Assembly (NCBI RefSeq): GCF_965638725.1
Contig: NC_134949.1
Coordinates: 80,878,017 to 80,942,016 of the forward strand
Length of the DNA: 64,000 bases
Direction: 5' to 3'
Source: Aptenodytes patagonicus
Lineage: Eukaryota > Chordata > Aves > Sphenisciformes > Spheniscidae
Of the stretch, positions 1 to 26,392 are shown one piece after another. The number at the start of each line of letters is the position of its first letter. The first letter of the stretch is position 1. A program made the position numbers and the translations under genes. The notes below the pieces were generated by a model, which saw only the letters and a list, made by a program, of their open reading frames with translations, was not told the origin of the DNA and made no database searches.

Positions 1-741
1 CTGTTTTCAGGATTGTTTTCTCATCTCTTTTAGTCTAGTTACCTAAGAAAGTCAGGTATACACAGTACGGTCTGCTGTTCTCTCCCCCCACACAATAGCT
101 TTGAACCTGCAAGTTTTGTCAAATTTGACAGAGGAGTAGTGGTTGCAAAGGCATTAAAGTTCTGTAATTTTTACGAAAGTTGGTAACTGGCAAGGAGAAA
201 GGAAAACACGTTATTGACCCTACTGAGGAAATGATGCAATATGAATTCAACAATTATCTGTTCTGTTTGGCCTGTCAATTGCCAATCAGCATAGGAGCAC
301 TAGCAAGCCAGTTGCAACATGCAGCTCTGAACCAGCTACAGCATGTTTGCTGTTTGCATAGTCAGTAGTTCAGGGACGTTGTGTGGGAAGGGGGAACTGT
401 AAGTGTAGTGAGAATGGGAAAGAGCAGGGAGACACGATAGGGCAATGTGGGGTGACAGTGGTATGAAAATTTTATGTCTTTGGGAGCAAATCAATAGAAA
501 TTAAAACTTTTTTATTTCTTCTCCTCAAAGTTGCCCTTTTCCCAGTGTTTTAACGCTGGTAATAGCAAAAACCAATATGAATTCTACCTTTCAAATTTGT
601 GTTCTGTCACAACTTAATGCTTTCAAGCTTTTACCATGTTTAAACTCACAAAATTATATACAACTTCAAAAATTTCATTACCAGTCAACAAACTCAAAAC
701 TACTTGGTATCTGTAAAATATTAGATTATGTGGCAGAATAA

Positions 742-794
<53 letters not shown>
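742..794 (+). repeat. (ATT)n microsatellite
   Basis: About 17 uninterrupted ATT units inside the upstream PPARA intron. Ancient SINE tails in sauropsids often end in such a run, but the flanks are too decayed to prove that origin. Confidence 0.95.
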
Positions 795-3449
795 GTGGCC
801 TTGAGTTAGGTTGTATTCAGTTGAAGTATTTATGTCACAGGAACATTCCTTTGCTCTTCTGTTGAAGAGTAAGCAAGGTTGAAATCATACGGGAATAATA
901 AATATGCTCACAGAACAAAAGAGTAGTTAATTGTTTTTTGGCCTTCATTTTACTATAAATTTAAACTTAAGGCAGGTAATTTTATTTATAACACAGCAAG
1001 GATTCTAAGTTCTAAAGAATATGTTACTACCAGTCCTGCCAATAAGGAATTATCAACAATATATACCAATTGCTATCACACATAAAGGTCTGTGGATATA
1101 AAACAAAAGGGATTCTTATATCCTAGTTTATAAGAACACATTTTAAGGTATCCATACATATACATGAACCCTAAAGATTGTTGAGATATTATCAGTTTTA
1201 GAAAGTGCGTCAAAGTCTTTGCTGGACTCTGTAAGTTAGTGGCAATTGGTTTTTATTTCTTTTCTTAAATATAGTATGTCTAAAATTTCACATTTGCCAG
1301 TAAGAGTTACTAGACAGCTTTGTAAAAGTTATGATGTCTTTCTGGATAGAACAGTCATGTATGTTGCAGGGTTTTTTTGTTTGTTTGTTTTTTGATTGAG
1401 CGCATGAGCAAGTAAAACTTCTGAGTTACAGAGGTTTATGTAATAGCACAGTCAATATGTTTAATGGAAAATGGCCAAAAATTTTGCCTGGCACTGCCTC
1501 TGTATGTATTAGATTATAATTTTAATTGACAATTTTAGTTGCACAGATGTCTTTAATTTGTTACCCTCTGAAGTTTATTTTTACCATATGTAGTGAAAAT
1601 GTACTCTGCAGGAGACTTAGCAAGGGGCTTACATTTTATTTACTTCAAAAATTGATTATATTGGAGATAATCATTTAGTCACCACACTAAAATGCAATTT
1701 GTATTTGCCTTTTACCCTTAGATATCTTTATCCTTCAACAAATGAAGTCTCTGTAGAATATCAGGGTATAGTTAGAAAATTGTTGAGAAGCCACTTTGCA
1801 TAATCTGAGATGCCGTGATCACATATGTAAGGAAACAATTGCAACATTCCAATTTAGTCTTGAGGATCCAGTTTCCAGTGAGCAGCATGTTAGGACAGAT
1901 GTGTAGGCTGTTTGTAAATGCTGTACACATCGGTATCAACTTTGACTTCACCACTCAAACTTATTTTTATATATTTTTAGAAAAAAAAAGGATAATGGTT
2001 TAGGACATCTGATATGTGCATGCAGTTCATAAGACACATTTTTTTGTGGGATTTTTGGTGTGTTCCTTTTTTTAAAATTCTCTTAATTCTGGGCATACCG
2101 TGCAACCAGATTTAGCCTCAATCTGAGCACTGATTTCTGGAGTCAAGGTATCCCTAACTGTTAATCAGTTCAAAATCTTGGCTCATGTAATTAGCTTGTA
2201 AGACACTTGTACAGTATTGCAAAACTTAGAAAAAACAGATTACTTCCAAATAAATGGGTAAAGAGTTTTGGGACACACAGGGAAAGTAAGAGAGCTTCGA
2301 GTTCATTAACGCAGTAATAAAAATATAGCAAATACTCAGATGACACATTTGTGTCAACGTGACCTTGGATCTTGGATCAAATAGCAAATACATAAATGTC
2401 ATGTTTGTCTGAATGTGACCTTGCATTGGTTCAAATATCAACCATAAATCAAATCCTAGCTTTTAATGTACATGTAAAGAAAACAGCCTCTTAAATGATG
2501 CATCAAATCTTTGTTTCTCAGTAGTTGTGGTCTTCACGTGTAAGTGTTCAGCAAACACACGGAGCATTTGTGTGCTAAGCACTATATTCTTTTAGCTTCA
2601 TTGCCTACGAGATGTTGTCATGAATGATTTAGAATCTGTAGAAGTTTGAAGCACAAGTTGCTATGGCTGCTATGATTAACGTGTAATCATTTGAATCTCA
2701 CTCAAGTATGGAATAATTTGAGTGGAATATAACAGTGACTTGAAGAGATACTGACATTGAAATGCATTGGATAAAGAGCAAAACCTGGAGATTCTTTGGA
2801 GAGAGGAAAAGGGAGAGTGTGTTGCAAACATAAAGGCATATATAACAGTGAAGTGGGGTTTTTATTAGAAACTGTGGTGAGCTGTAAGTACTACTTGTGG
2901 AACTGTATTTGAACTTGAAAGAGAGTACATATCAGAGAACACAGAGTACTCTATAACATAGTGGTTACTAAAATGTTGCCATGGCTTAGTTTCTTGAAGA
3001 AAAAAAAATCCTATTGTTCTTTTGAATCTCTTGTTAATAAAATATACTGGATATTATTAACTCCAATCTGAATATTTGCTTTACATGCATTAATAACTAA
3101 CATAATAAATTGAATAAACTTCCCTCATACTGTTGTCCAGGCTAATATTTTTTTAAATGTCATGTTAATAATTGTATGTTTATACTCTCGATTAAGATTG
3201 TAGTCAATTCTCAACCATGTGTCAGAGCTCATTATTTACTATAAACGTGGAAACAGAGACAGGATAAATAGAGAAAGAAAGAAAGAAAAAATTACAAATT
3301 GCCAGTTTTTCAGGATTTCTAGGCATCTCGACAATAAAAGTGGAAGCAAAACTAGAGACTTTAACACAAAGTTTTCCACTTAAGTCTTTGACAGTGCTTG
3401 CTTGGTTTAGAGTCAGGAATCATCTAGACATCAGACTGGATTATGATGT

Positions 3450-3552
3450 AGTTAAAAAAACCAAACAAACCAACCAACCCAGAACCTCAAAAAAACCAAA
3501 CCAACCAACCAATCAAAAAACCCAACAAAAACAAGACCCCACCAAAAACACT
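3450..3552 (+). repeat. A/C-rich low-complexity tract (CCAA/CAAA units)
   Basis: About 100 bp made almost wholly of A and C, in irregular CCAA, CCAAA and CAAAA units, with hardly any G or T. The Lys/Gln/Pro/Thr/Asn-rich open frame across it is a by-product of composition. Confidence 0.85.
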
Positions 3553-6500
3553 TCTTGAAGAAAATAGTAAAGTGAAGGAGAACATTATAGGTTACCAATA
3601 ACCCTAATATAATATTACATAGTTTGTTAACTAGTATTATTATTGACTGATATTGAAGTCCTGACTAGTCAACTCTTACAAGAATTTAAAGGATTCAGTA
3701 GACATGGATTTAAAAGAGAGATTTGAAAGCTTTACTTTGACATATAGCTACTTCTGACTTTAATTTCAGTTCAGTTTTCACTAGAAAGAAAATTCAGGTC
3801 TTCCTATTCCCAATTACAGAAACCACCAAAGTATTCACTTTTTGGATATGAAAACTCACATTTAGAGGAGAAAAAAACAGATAGATGTAAACTTGAGGTA
3901 ATAGACCTGTAAGTCTTTTCTCTGGAGCCTGAAGGCAAAGGTTGCAAAACCTTTATGTCCCATCGCTGATGAAGTCAAATCTGGCTGCTGTTCAAGGGGT
4001 TAGCACTGGCTAATTTAAAGACAGGCTTCAGATCTCACTGTACTGATAACCTAGAACTGTGGTATTTAGATCTTAAGTTGAGCTCTGTCTGCTAGAGGTT
4101 GACTAGTCTAATGTTGTGGATCAAATACAATGAAATATATTTTCTGGTCTAATCTAAAGTCAGTGTAAAAGTCATATATGTAAATGTAAAGTGTTCTCAA
4201 CTGAGTTCTTAGTTACCAAGTTCTTGAGGGGCTTGTTGAATTTAAAATTTCCCATTAGAAAGCCATTTGATGCTAGGATGTTGTTTTATTCTTTACAAGC
4301 AGCTGAAGTCTGTCTTTGAGCTAGATTCTACTCTCAGCTTGAGTTTTCAGCATTGGAATTATTATTTTATTTTATTTATTTATTGGAGCATGTTGTTTCA
4401 ACTCAGAGTAAATGCCTGTATCTTCCATTTACTGGGATTTCTGTGGGAGTTTTACTGCTGGACGGATGATGAATAACTGTGGGATGTGCATGATCTCCCC
4501 AGCCTATATGACAGTTTCATGGCCCTGTCAAAAAATGATACTGTTTAATTTAATAGAGATGCTGTCTGATCTGTAGAGAAGTTTTCAGCTCTCATCAGAG
4601 ACTTAAGAGGCATGGCTGCTTTATTTCAGGCAATGCAAGTGCCTGGTTTACAAGTCCAGCCTGTTGATACAATCATCGGATTCTTCAGAGGGCATTCAAG
4701 CTGCACATACACATTTATTTGTTGGCCATGCAGCACATGCATCCCTCTCCCCAACTGCTTACTTCTGCTCCCTCCATCGAGCCAGCACAAATATTTGTAA
4801 CACTTTGCAGTGAACTGGATCAGGGAAGTGATCTAATCAAAAAGTACTGCTTTTTAATTTGTAATCATGGCCTCAAAGATCAGTCATGGCTCTGGAAAGT
4901 CCATTGAGTTCCGCTCAACCAAAACATGTGAGTGAGGTGCTTGACATTAGGTGAGATGAATACCCCTCTTATGTCTGTTTGCTGAAAATTAGTTTCTACT
5001 TCGTAATTTTTTCTCCATTAGTAATTGCATCTGTTGTGTGAAAGTGAGAGGGTATGATATTTGAGATAGTTTAATTACCTCCTGAATAGTTTTGTTGCTG
5101 TCCTGTTATTAGTTACTTTTTAAACAGTATTCTTGGCAAAACAAACAATTTTTAGAACTAATTAGAGTATAATGAACATGTTACATAATTGAAAGAAAAC
5201 ATTGGAGGAAATCGTGAATATATAATCATGAAGGTATAGAAAGCAGCTGAATAGTTTTAAAGCAGAAACGTTGCATTTAAAAGGGGGATGAGTGGCCCTG
5301 TTCAGAGACATTTCTCTTTCTTTAATATATTCTAGGCAATGAGACTCCATTTCAGAGAGTCAGGGACCATGAAGTAGCTTCTACCCTGTGCCACTAAATC
5401 TTGGAAAGAAGCTACAGGGAGATGCCAACAGGGATTGAAGCTGGCTCTAACTGCAAAGTAGTTGAATAGTGACTGTTAGTGATTATGTCATTGTTCTCTG
5501 TATTTTTTCAGTCTGTGCTTTCCCCACCTTCCTTGGCTGATTAGTTGCTTTTTTCCTGTCTTTTTCTGTCTGCTGCTGTGTAGGGTCTGCCCAAATTTTT
5601 GTAGCTGAGCAGTGTTAAGGAATAATTTCAATAAGTATTTTGGGCTTTTTGGTCTTTGTAGGTTGTGATATTGGTGCAAATGCTAAATTTTTAACTGTGT
5701 CTTTGTATATACTGCAATTATAAGCAATTCAAAGTTCTCTTTCATAAGGAGATATGGTAGCATTTTGTCTAGCAATCCAAGATGACTTGGTACGTCTTGC
5801 CTTTAACTGAGTGGTTTTATAATCATACAGATTGAGGTTTTAGATTTTTGCTTGGGAGGGACATAAATGTTAAACGGATGTTCCTAGACCCTTAAATTTC
5901 TATTAATACAGATTCTGCATTATGGCTGCTTTGCACTTGAATATTATATAAGGAATCTTTCATGTTTAGTATGGCTACCTCCTCTTTGACAACCCTTGTT
6001 TGTTTTCTCTACAGAATTTGTATCCTGATGTTATGTTTTACTGTTGGTAATGCTCTTCTTGCCACGTGACAGGTGTTGCTTATGTTAGTATTGCCTTACA
6101 TATGTTCTTACTTTTAAAAGTGGTTTGCACCAGGAAAAGTGTGGATTTGTAGCACTGACTTGTAAATTAGATTTTATAATTTTATTAAGTCATTATTTTT
6201 TCAAAGTAAAAATAACTGAACAACTAACAAAACAGTGACATCCTAAGAACTGAAGTTTTTGTTAAACTAGTGGCAACCTGCATGCCCAATATCATGTATA
6301 TTGCATGATACAAGAGTTTCTGGCAACATCATTATACCTTTCTATATAGCTGGAAAACATCTGTTCTGCATATGCCACAAAATAAACTTAGTTTTAAAAT
6401 CTCAACACTTTGCCTAAATAAGCCACGTTGGCCTTATCATTACTTTTTCTTTGCCTCGTGGTGGGCTAATAGGAGCTGGTGCTGCAACATAGAAGAATTG

Positions 6501-9500
6501 TATATGGTCCTGACAGTCTGACAGAGTACATCTATTTGAAGAATACTTCTGCTTAGTGTAATGTACAAAGCCAGTTGCTCATGTGGTACTGTTCATGCCT
6601 GATCTGTCATTAATCAGCACTGCTTTTGGGTGCATCTTCTTATTGCTGGCGTACTTGTACAGCATGTTAATTCATCTATTTTAGTCCTGTCTTTAAAAAT
6701 ACTTGCTTATGGTGTTGGCCAATTACTTGTATGGAAAAGTTGATAAAAATTGTTAATTTTCAATAAGAAAGTCTTGCCTTTCCTCTCTCTTTTTGGATCA
6801 TGTCTTTTAAAATCAAGTGAGACAGAAAATCTTAGGACCGAAGAAATGCTGCTGCCTGGCTCAGTAAGTTCTGCTTGGGTTTCGCTGAGTAATATAAAAA
6901 CAAAAAAAATATTCCCATGTTGTTTTTACAACTTTTAATATCAATCAGCAAAATATTTGCAGTGTTTCAAAGCTTTATTAACTCTGCCCATGTGAGATTA
7001 GAAGTATGTTATCATCTCTGCATCTTCTGATGCAATTAGAGAAATGTGTTCAGGGGAGGAAAGTAAAACTCATCATGGTCCTCACTCTTCTGAAGCCTGT
7101 AGACTTGCCTCTGTGGCCTGTATTCTTCCTTCAAGAAACTCTCTAGTGTTCTTCCAGTTCCGCAAGTACTTACGCATCAGAGAAAGAGGATTGTCTTTTC
7201 TCCCTTTTTTCTTAAGCAAAGAATGTTCTTCCTTTTTGATCAACCAATAAATTAGCAGCTTTTTTCCTGCTGCAGACTAATATAGACCAGGTTGTGCTAC
7301 AAGCTGTGTAATTCCACTTCTGTTTAATGCACTGCTCGATTATAAGGGGAGTGATATGGGGAAAGAAGAACATTGTGCAGTATATATGTACATTCTACCA
7401 TAGTGCATAAAAAAGTAAGGTAGCATAATCAAGGTTGCATAGAATTTTTCATTATGTAACTTTTAAGAGCTTACCTTTGCAATTTTAGTATCATTTTTCA
7501 AAATTAGGTTATGTGAATTTTGATTTGTTTTAAAGTCAAGGATGCTTATAAGTTGTATATGATATCTTGGAGTACAACTGTGTAGAGGGAAAAAATACAA
7601 AGTTTTTCTGTTTTGTTTTGGGTTTTTTGTGGGGTGCAACTGGCAGTCTTGATGAAGAGGTGGCTCGTGAAAATTTTTCATCTCATGCATAGTAAATTCT
7701 CTTTGTCTTAGGTTCTTAATACTTCGTAAATCATAAAATATTACTAGTATGTAAGGTAACAAAGTATGAAAACTGAATCAAATCTCACAGGATAGAGAAG
7801 AAAACATGCATCCTTTCCCAGATAGGACACTGGACTTCATATTTGCAGTGCCAAATTTTATTTTCAGTTGGTTTTTATATGTTGAATCAGGATATTGGAA
7901 ATACCCTGAGCTTACATATTTCAGGCTCTTCCTACTCAGCTAAGTTTTCTAAAAGTATCTACTGCAGCCACTAGTTTTAAATGTGCTGTGTTCAGCCGCA
8001 ACATTCTCAAAGTGACCTAGAGGTAATGATTGTTTCAACTTTAACCTTGGTATTTGCAAGCAAGCCCTTTACATGATCATCTTGTTTATGCAGTAAATCC
8101 AGACTTTGTTACTGCTTCTCAGAGACCTTTGCATCTCAGAGACCTGTTTCCTTACAGGGATTATCCCTAGTGTGGCAAGTATTAAATGTGGAAGGGCCAG
8201 GGATTTAGTCTCCCATCATCTCTTTCCAAAAATGAAGCAAATAACCGATTGCTGCATGATTAGGTATTTTTCTTTGATAATCTGACTATGATTTCTTTTA
8301 GACCCGTTTGAAGTTTATAGGTAAGTTACTCATTGGGTGTTTGCAGTGTGGTGGTGGGAAAGGAGGACTTCTTCTGAAGATAGACATATTTCAGAGATAA
8401 CAGGCTGTGAGAGAGCATCAGTAAAACTTGTTTATCCTTAAAACCATGATTTCGTGAAATTGTGTTCTTATTTTTCTATGTCATACTCTCTTATTTTCGG
8501 TTTACTTTGTGTGTGTGTTTGTATGGGGGTGTAGGAAAGGGCGTATGGAGACTGAAATATTGTATGGGAAACTGAGAAAATCCTCTGCCAATGTCTTTGT
8601 GGCACAGAATTTTCCTAAAGTCTTAAGAGTAAGAAGAAATGTTGACTTATGCAGATGCTTGAGTGGAATCATCACGCTGCAGCTACCACGTATACTCTTG
8701 TAACATGTGCAGCTTTTTTTGGTAAAGCAAAATACTCTCTGTGAATACTACTTAAATGAACTTCATACTCATTACCCTTTTTATTTTAGACGCTTTATTT
8801 TCATACAAACAAGGATCAATGCATGCTAGGTGAAACCTGCCAATGAAAGCATACACATGTGTAAACATGCACAAAATACAGAGAAGACAGAAGGCAAATG
8901 GTTTATTGCATGAATACTAGACATTTTACTTAAAGGTTTTCTGTGCTTATGAGAAAAAAAAATATAATTTTTTCAGTAATGAAAATATATTAGTATATTT
9001 TGACAGTCTTCAGAAATGGTTATGTAATGGCTATGCTTGCTAAGATAGCCAGTTAATCATTGACAAGAGCCATAATGATTAAGCAGCTGTAATTTACTAG
9101 TAGTGTTTGAAAGTACAAAAGGGTATGTAATTTAATAGTTAAAACAATAAACACTTCATTTATGTTTCACTAGCTGTTAGGTTGTTCTTATATAAATTCA
9201 GCTAAAAAGACTGCTGAATTTTAAATATTTACTGTAAATGTGGAAAAGTATGGTGCAATTTGGGCAATACCAGGCACGCTGCTGAAAGAGCTGTTGCCAT
9301 GTTCAGAGTTCAGCTATCAAGCCTTTCCTTTGTTTTCCTGTCAAATAATACCTATTTTGTTTCAAGGTAGACTTCAGTGTTCACTTAATCTTTTAAAAAT
9401 ACTTGTGCTGAACGAAGAAGTCATACTTGGAGAGATGTACATTATTTAGTAGGGAAGTTGAAGTAACATTGGGTACAAGGAGCCTAATGCCTCCTGGAAC

Positions 9501-12227
9501 CTCCCCAGCTATCCTGGGGCAGAGTACTCTTGCTACATATCTGCAGAGGAATATAATGTTTCTGTGCTGTGAACAACTGTTTTAGCCTGGGAGAACTTCA
9601 TGAAGAGCACACTGGAGGAGCAGTGCTGATCATTCCTTTCTTCCTTTTGTGTTGATGGCTCTTTAGGGGGAGACAAATTTGGTAGTCTCTTTTGGATTGC
9701 CGGAGAACCGCTGTTGTTATTCTCGGCTATCATTACAAAAACAACTTACATCAAGGTTTCTTTACTCTTTTCCCTCACCACAAAATAGCCATGTCACAGG
9801 GATAGCAATTTAACTTCATTTTCACAAATAAAATACATAAAAGTGATTTCTTATTTCTCAGCTGGAGTATATTAACTTCCAGTTCTATCAGGGATATCAG
9901 GTGCATAATGTAATGTTTTGGACTCTGTTAGATAACTAACAGCAAACAGCAGTTAGTTCCAGGTGTTATTGAGCTGGCTCATGCTGCCTCAACAGAGAAA
10001 TTGTAGAAAGTTATTCAAGATTGAAAGTATTGGCAGAGAATAACAGATGATGTTAACCAGAAATGTTTGCAGCTGATTCTTTGCCTTTCATAGTTTGTGA
10101 AAGTAATGTTTTGTAAGGCACTCTGCATCTGCAAAATTACTCTGCATCTTGACTCTTCATGAGATTGGAAGCATTGTTCTGAATACATGCAGATGGTTTA
10201 GCAATAAAATGTTTGTCAGATAATCTACAATAATGTGTGCCGTTTTCCTTTGGTGTGTGACCATACATTCCTAAAGCATTAGGCTAATTATTTTAATTTT
10301 TTTTTTAAGTAGTCTTTTATTTGGAGTCCTCATTCATATAATTTCTGAATTTTTTTTTCTTCAGTAACTATGGTCATCTATGTTACAATCATTTTAATTT
10401 CTATTTTATGTCTTCTGACAGGCTTCTGATTATCAAATGCAGATATTTCTTAATATTTTGTCAGGTTACAAGCTGGTAGGATTTATAGAGGAACGAAGGT
10501 TGTTCTTGGAGACAGGACAACTGTTGAGCTTTAAAAGAAAGTGACAATTGGAATTTCTTTTACTAAATAGCTTCAGATTATGGAAATTCTGTGGGGACTA
10601 TAACTGATAGCAATTACACTTCAGTCCTCTATGTGAAAGAAGTTATTTTGTTTCACTTTTCCAACATACATTTTTCTGTTACACTGTAAAATAATTGGGT
10701 ATCACAATCAGCGTTGCTTGGATGCTCTTAAAATAAAAGCTGCACCAGCCTTTTAACTGATCCCTTCAGAAAGAAGTTGAGATGTGCATGAAAACTCTTA
10801 CATTGCTTATAAATATTCTGCTACAGTGCTGACAATCTGGCACAATGTCCTAATGGGTATTTAATATATCAAATTGGATAACTTAATTTGACTGTTATTT
10901 TTAAATACAGCCAAGCGTTGCATAGTGATAGAGTAGCAATGTGACATGTCCAAGTAAAATCAACAGTAACATACCTGTTGTCTGTAGCTGGTGTCAGAAA
11001 TCGTGGATAAATTCCCATTCTTAGTCTCCTAGATATTCTTATTTGCTACCCCATGTGATATAGAACACACTTTCCTTTTCTAGTTAAAACTATCCTGTTT
11101 TGAAGAAACTGGGCAAATAGATCTTTACTAAGGGTCCTTGTAGTACGGGATGGGAAGTTAGTAATAGTGGCAGCATCTGGGTTTTTTTCCTACTCAAGAA
11201 GGGAGAGTGGAATTCTGTCTCGTTTGGTTTATAACATCAGATATTTAGAGATAGGATTCTTATAATTTGTGATTCCTTTCAGTCTTCAGAACTGTCTGTT
11301 GTATTTGGCTTAGTTTTAATAGTCAAAATACAATGAACCTTCTGAAAACTCTGCCGTCTCAGTTATGCTGGACAGATCCTGAAATTTTTAGTGTTTGATT
11401 TGATAAAGAACTCAATTTTAGCGTGTGAACTGAGTAAACTGAGTAGAAGCACTGGATTTTGCTATGTGTGTGTGTGTCTGCTACTCCTTTAGTTCTGTCC
11501 TTACAGGTATGTGGTAAGCTATTACACTGGGGAAAAAAACCCTGTATCTTTGCTCTACAATGGTATTTGGGTTGGAAAAAATGTGCCACAAGCTAAATAC
11601 TATAACTATTATTTTCATGAATTGCAGGAAAGAGAAGTTTACTGTTTAAGTAAGCTCTTTTTTTAGCCTCAGCATAGTTTCTTTCAAAAACACGTACAAC
11701 GATGCACAGAGCTGTAATAAATTGCCCAAGGGTATATAAAACACTTTGTTCTAATCATCAGAGTTTATGATTACACTACAATTTCAATCTCTCCTTGTAC
11801 CTGAGGGGGTTAACATTTTTATGTCTATTCACTTGGCTAAAAATGAATAATGGGTACATAGGATGTACCACTACAGCCATGTGGTATCACAATCAAAAAA
11901 TTTGGGTACTCTGAAGATCAAAGGAAAGTTTTGCCAAGTCTGATGTATATACTTTAAATAACATTGATAAGCTGGAAGGATGCAAACTGTGGAATAGAAA
12001 GCCTTATGTAATACAGATTTTCGTTTTAAATTGTTTGTTTTGCCTTACAGTCATGTAATGAACACATTGGAACACACTACAGGAGTGATATATATGCACC
12101 ATTGGTTTTCCATGAAATAGCAGAAAGAAGTAGGAGTGTGCACTAAGTGCACTTGAAAAATAAATAATTTAAAAACTGTGTGCGCACTGCGGATTGTTAC
12201 AAGCATAACCTTTAGTCTTCTTTAGAG

Positions 12228-12300
12228 TAGGTCATTCTGCCCTCAGTTACATCTGTGTAATACCGTGTAAAGTTACGCAAATATAATTGAAGGCAGACTT
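12228..12300. repeat. Possible decayed palindromic sauropsid repeat
   Basis: The phrase CTGCCCTCAGTTACATCTGT followed by GTGTAA and AGTTACGC motifs and an ATTGAAGGCAGA close resembles an old palindromic repeat common in turtle and crocodile genomes. This rests on recognition from memory; the copy is heavily mutated. Confidence 0.3.
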
Positions 12301-13171
12301 TTGCCATCAGCCTGGGGATAAAAGACTTGATTGTAGATATCTTGCTTCAAAACATTTTGAAGGTTTTTTTATATAACTGAATACAAGGATGGCTGTCTTT
12401 TGTCATTAGTAAAGCAGTAGTCAGCACTTTGTATTACTTTTAACTGTACCCTTTTGGTCAATTACATAGCCAAAAAAATACGTTTTTTCTCCAGAATAAA
12501 TGCTTGATTTTCATAGGATGAATCTGTCACAGAATATCAAAGAAAAGGATTGATTTCTTAATATAAAATGTTTAGTGTCATAGGAATCAAACTGGTTGGT
12601 ATTTGAAACTTGAAATAACATCAAGGAAGATTTTTTTTTTTTTTTAATCATAACATAGCACTTTTATTGTAAAATCAACTTTTGTTTATCGCCGTATAGG
12701 CAGTTATTGGCAGTTTCAAGCTTCACAATAAACTGCAGTGAACACGTGTTCTTTGCAAAGGCCAGCGCTGAGCGGTAACCACAGTAACAGTGAGAGCTTC
12801 TCAAACTGCCCGTGCATATTCATTGCATGGACAAGACTGCAGCAGTATGTGTTTGTATGCATACTGAGTATAACGCAAGTATTAGTTACTTGGTGTAAAA
12901 GATGACTTTCTTTTAGCAGAAGTGTATCTAGCAGCAGTAGTAACATTCTGCAGTACATTTACTAATTCCTTACCTGACAAGTCAATAGAAGAAGAATTGA
13001 AATTTGTGACATTTTCTTAGGAATCTGTGCTGTTACTCAAAGTTGATGACACAGGTGGCTAGTTTTGAAGGCAACTTTAAAAACTTATTTCACTGTAGGA
13101 AATAAAACTAACTCTAGGAATTACAGGTATATTGGATTGTATATGCTGGAGCACTCTTGCTGAAGGTGTTC

Positions 13172-13191
13172 TTTGACCGAAGTAGGTCAAA
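13172..13191. promoter_or_regulatory. Everted nuclear-receptor half-site palindrome
   Basis: TTTGACC and GGTCAAA form perfect 7-bp inverted arms around 6 bp, placing two AGGTCA-type half-sites back to back. It lies about 550 bp before the first PPARA coding exon. Receptor binding is inference from motif alone. Confidence 0.35.
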
Positions 13192-13744
13192 AAGTATTAG
13201 TATGGCCCACTTCTACAAAGATTTTAGTATAAGACAGTATTTTGTTCTCTGCAGTGTCATAGGACCTATCGAACAAATTTAAGAGATGAGAACAGAGGAC
13301 CAAATCAACATATCTAAACCTGTTAGATAAGGTGAGAAAAGATTGCTCAAACATAATATGTATGCATATTGATATTTGTTATTTTTCTGTACATTTTGGT
13401 GGGAAGTGCATAATGCCTGCTTTAGAAACACAATATGTAACTTTTATTAGCAAAGGAGAGAAAACAACAATCTGCAGATTGATCTTGTCATAACTTTAAT
13501 TCATATTGAAGTATTTTGGGGATTTTTTTTCCCCTGTCCTGTTGATGATTCATGTTGCATAAACAACATTCTCTTGCTCCAGAAGCTTTAATATTTCACT
13601 ATTGGATTAGAACTCATGTATTCAGTGTACTGTAATTGATTCAAATATTTAAAAAAAAAAATCTGATATTGTAAGTACAGGATTTTTTAAAATTACTCTT
13701 TCACCAGCGCAAAGAAGTTTAAGTGACTGCTCTACTTGATCAAA

Positions 13745-26392
<12,648 letters not shown>

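Larger units (their letters stand above)
1..13707 (+). other. PPARA intron upstream of the first coding exon (no gene seen)
   Basis: No convincing coding region on either strand: the longest open stretches are about 100 codons or less and match no family I know. There is no CpG island, so the PPARA promoter is probably upstream of the window. A 5' non-coding PPARA exon could be hidden here, but nothing in the sequence singles one out. Recognisable contents are an ATT microsatellite, an A/C-rich tract, a decayed palindromic repeat and a receptor-type palindrome, listed separately. Confidence 0.75.

Noticed and set aside
3340..3558. Lys/Asn/Pro/Gln-rich 72-codon frame
   Set aside because: Produced by the A/C-rich low-complexity tract; not a gene.
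13736..13744. In-frame upstream extension of PPARA starting at TTG
   Set aside because: The TTG lies in the 5' UTR; the family starts at MVDTE and the ATG at 13745 has a fitting context.
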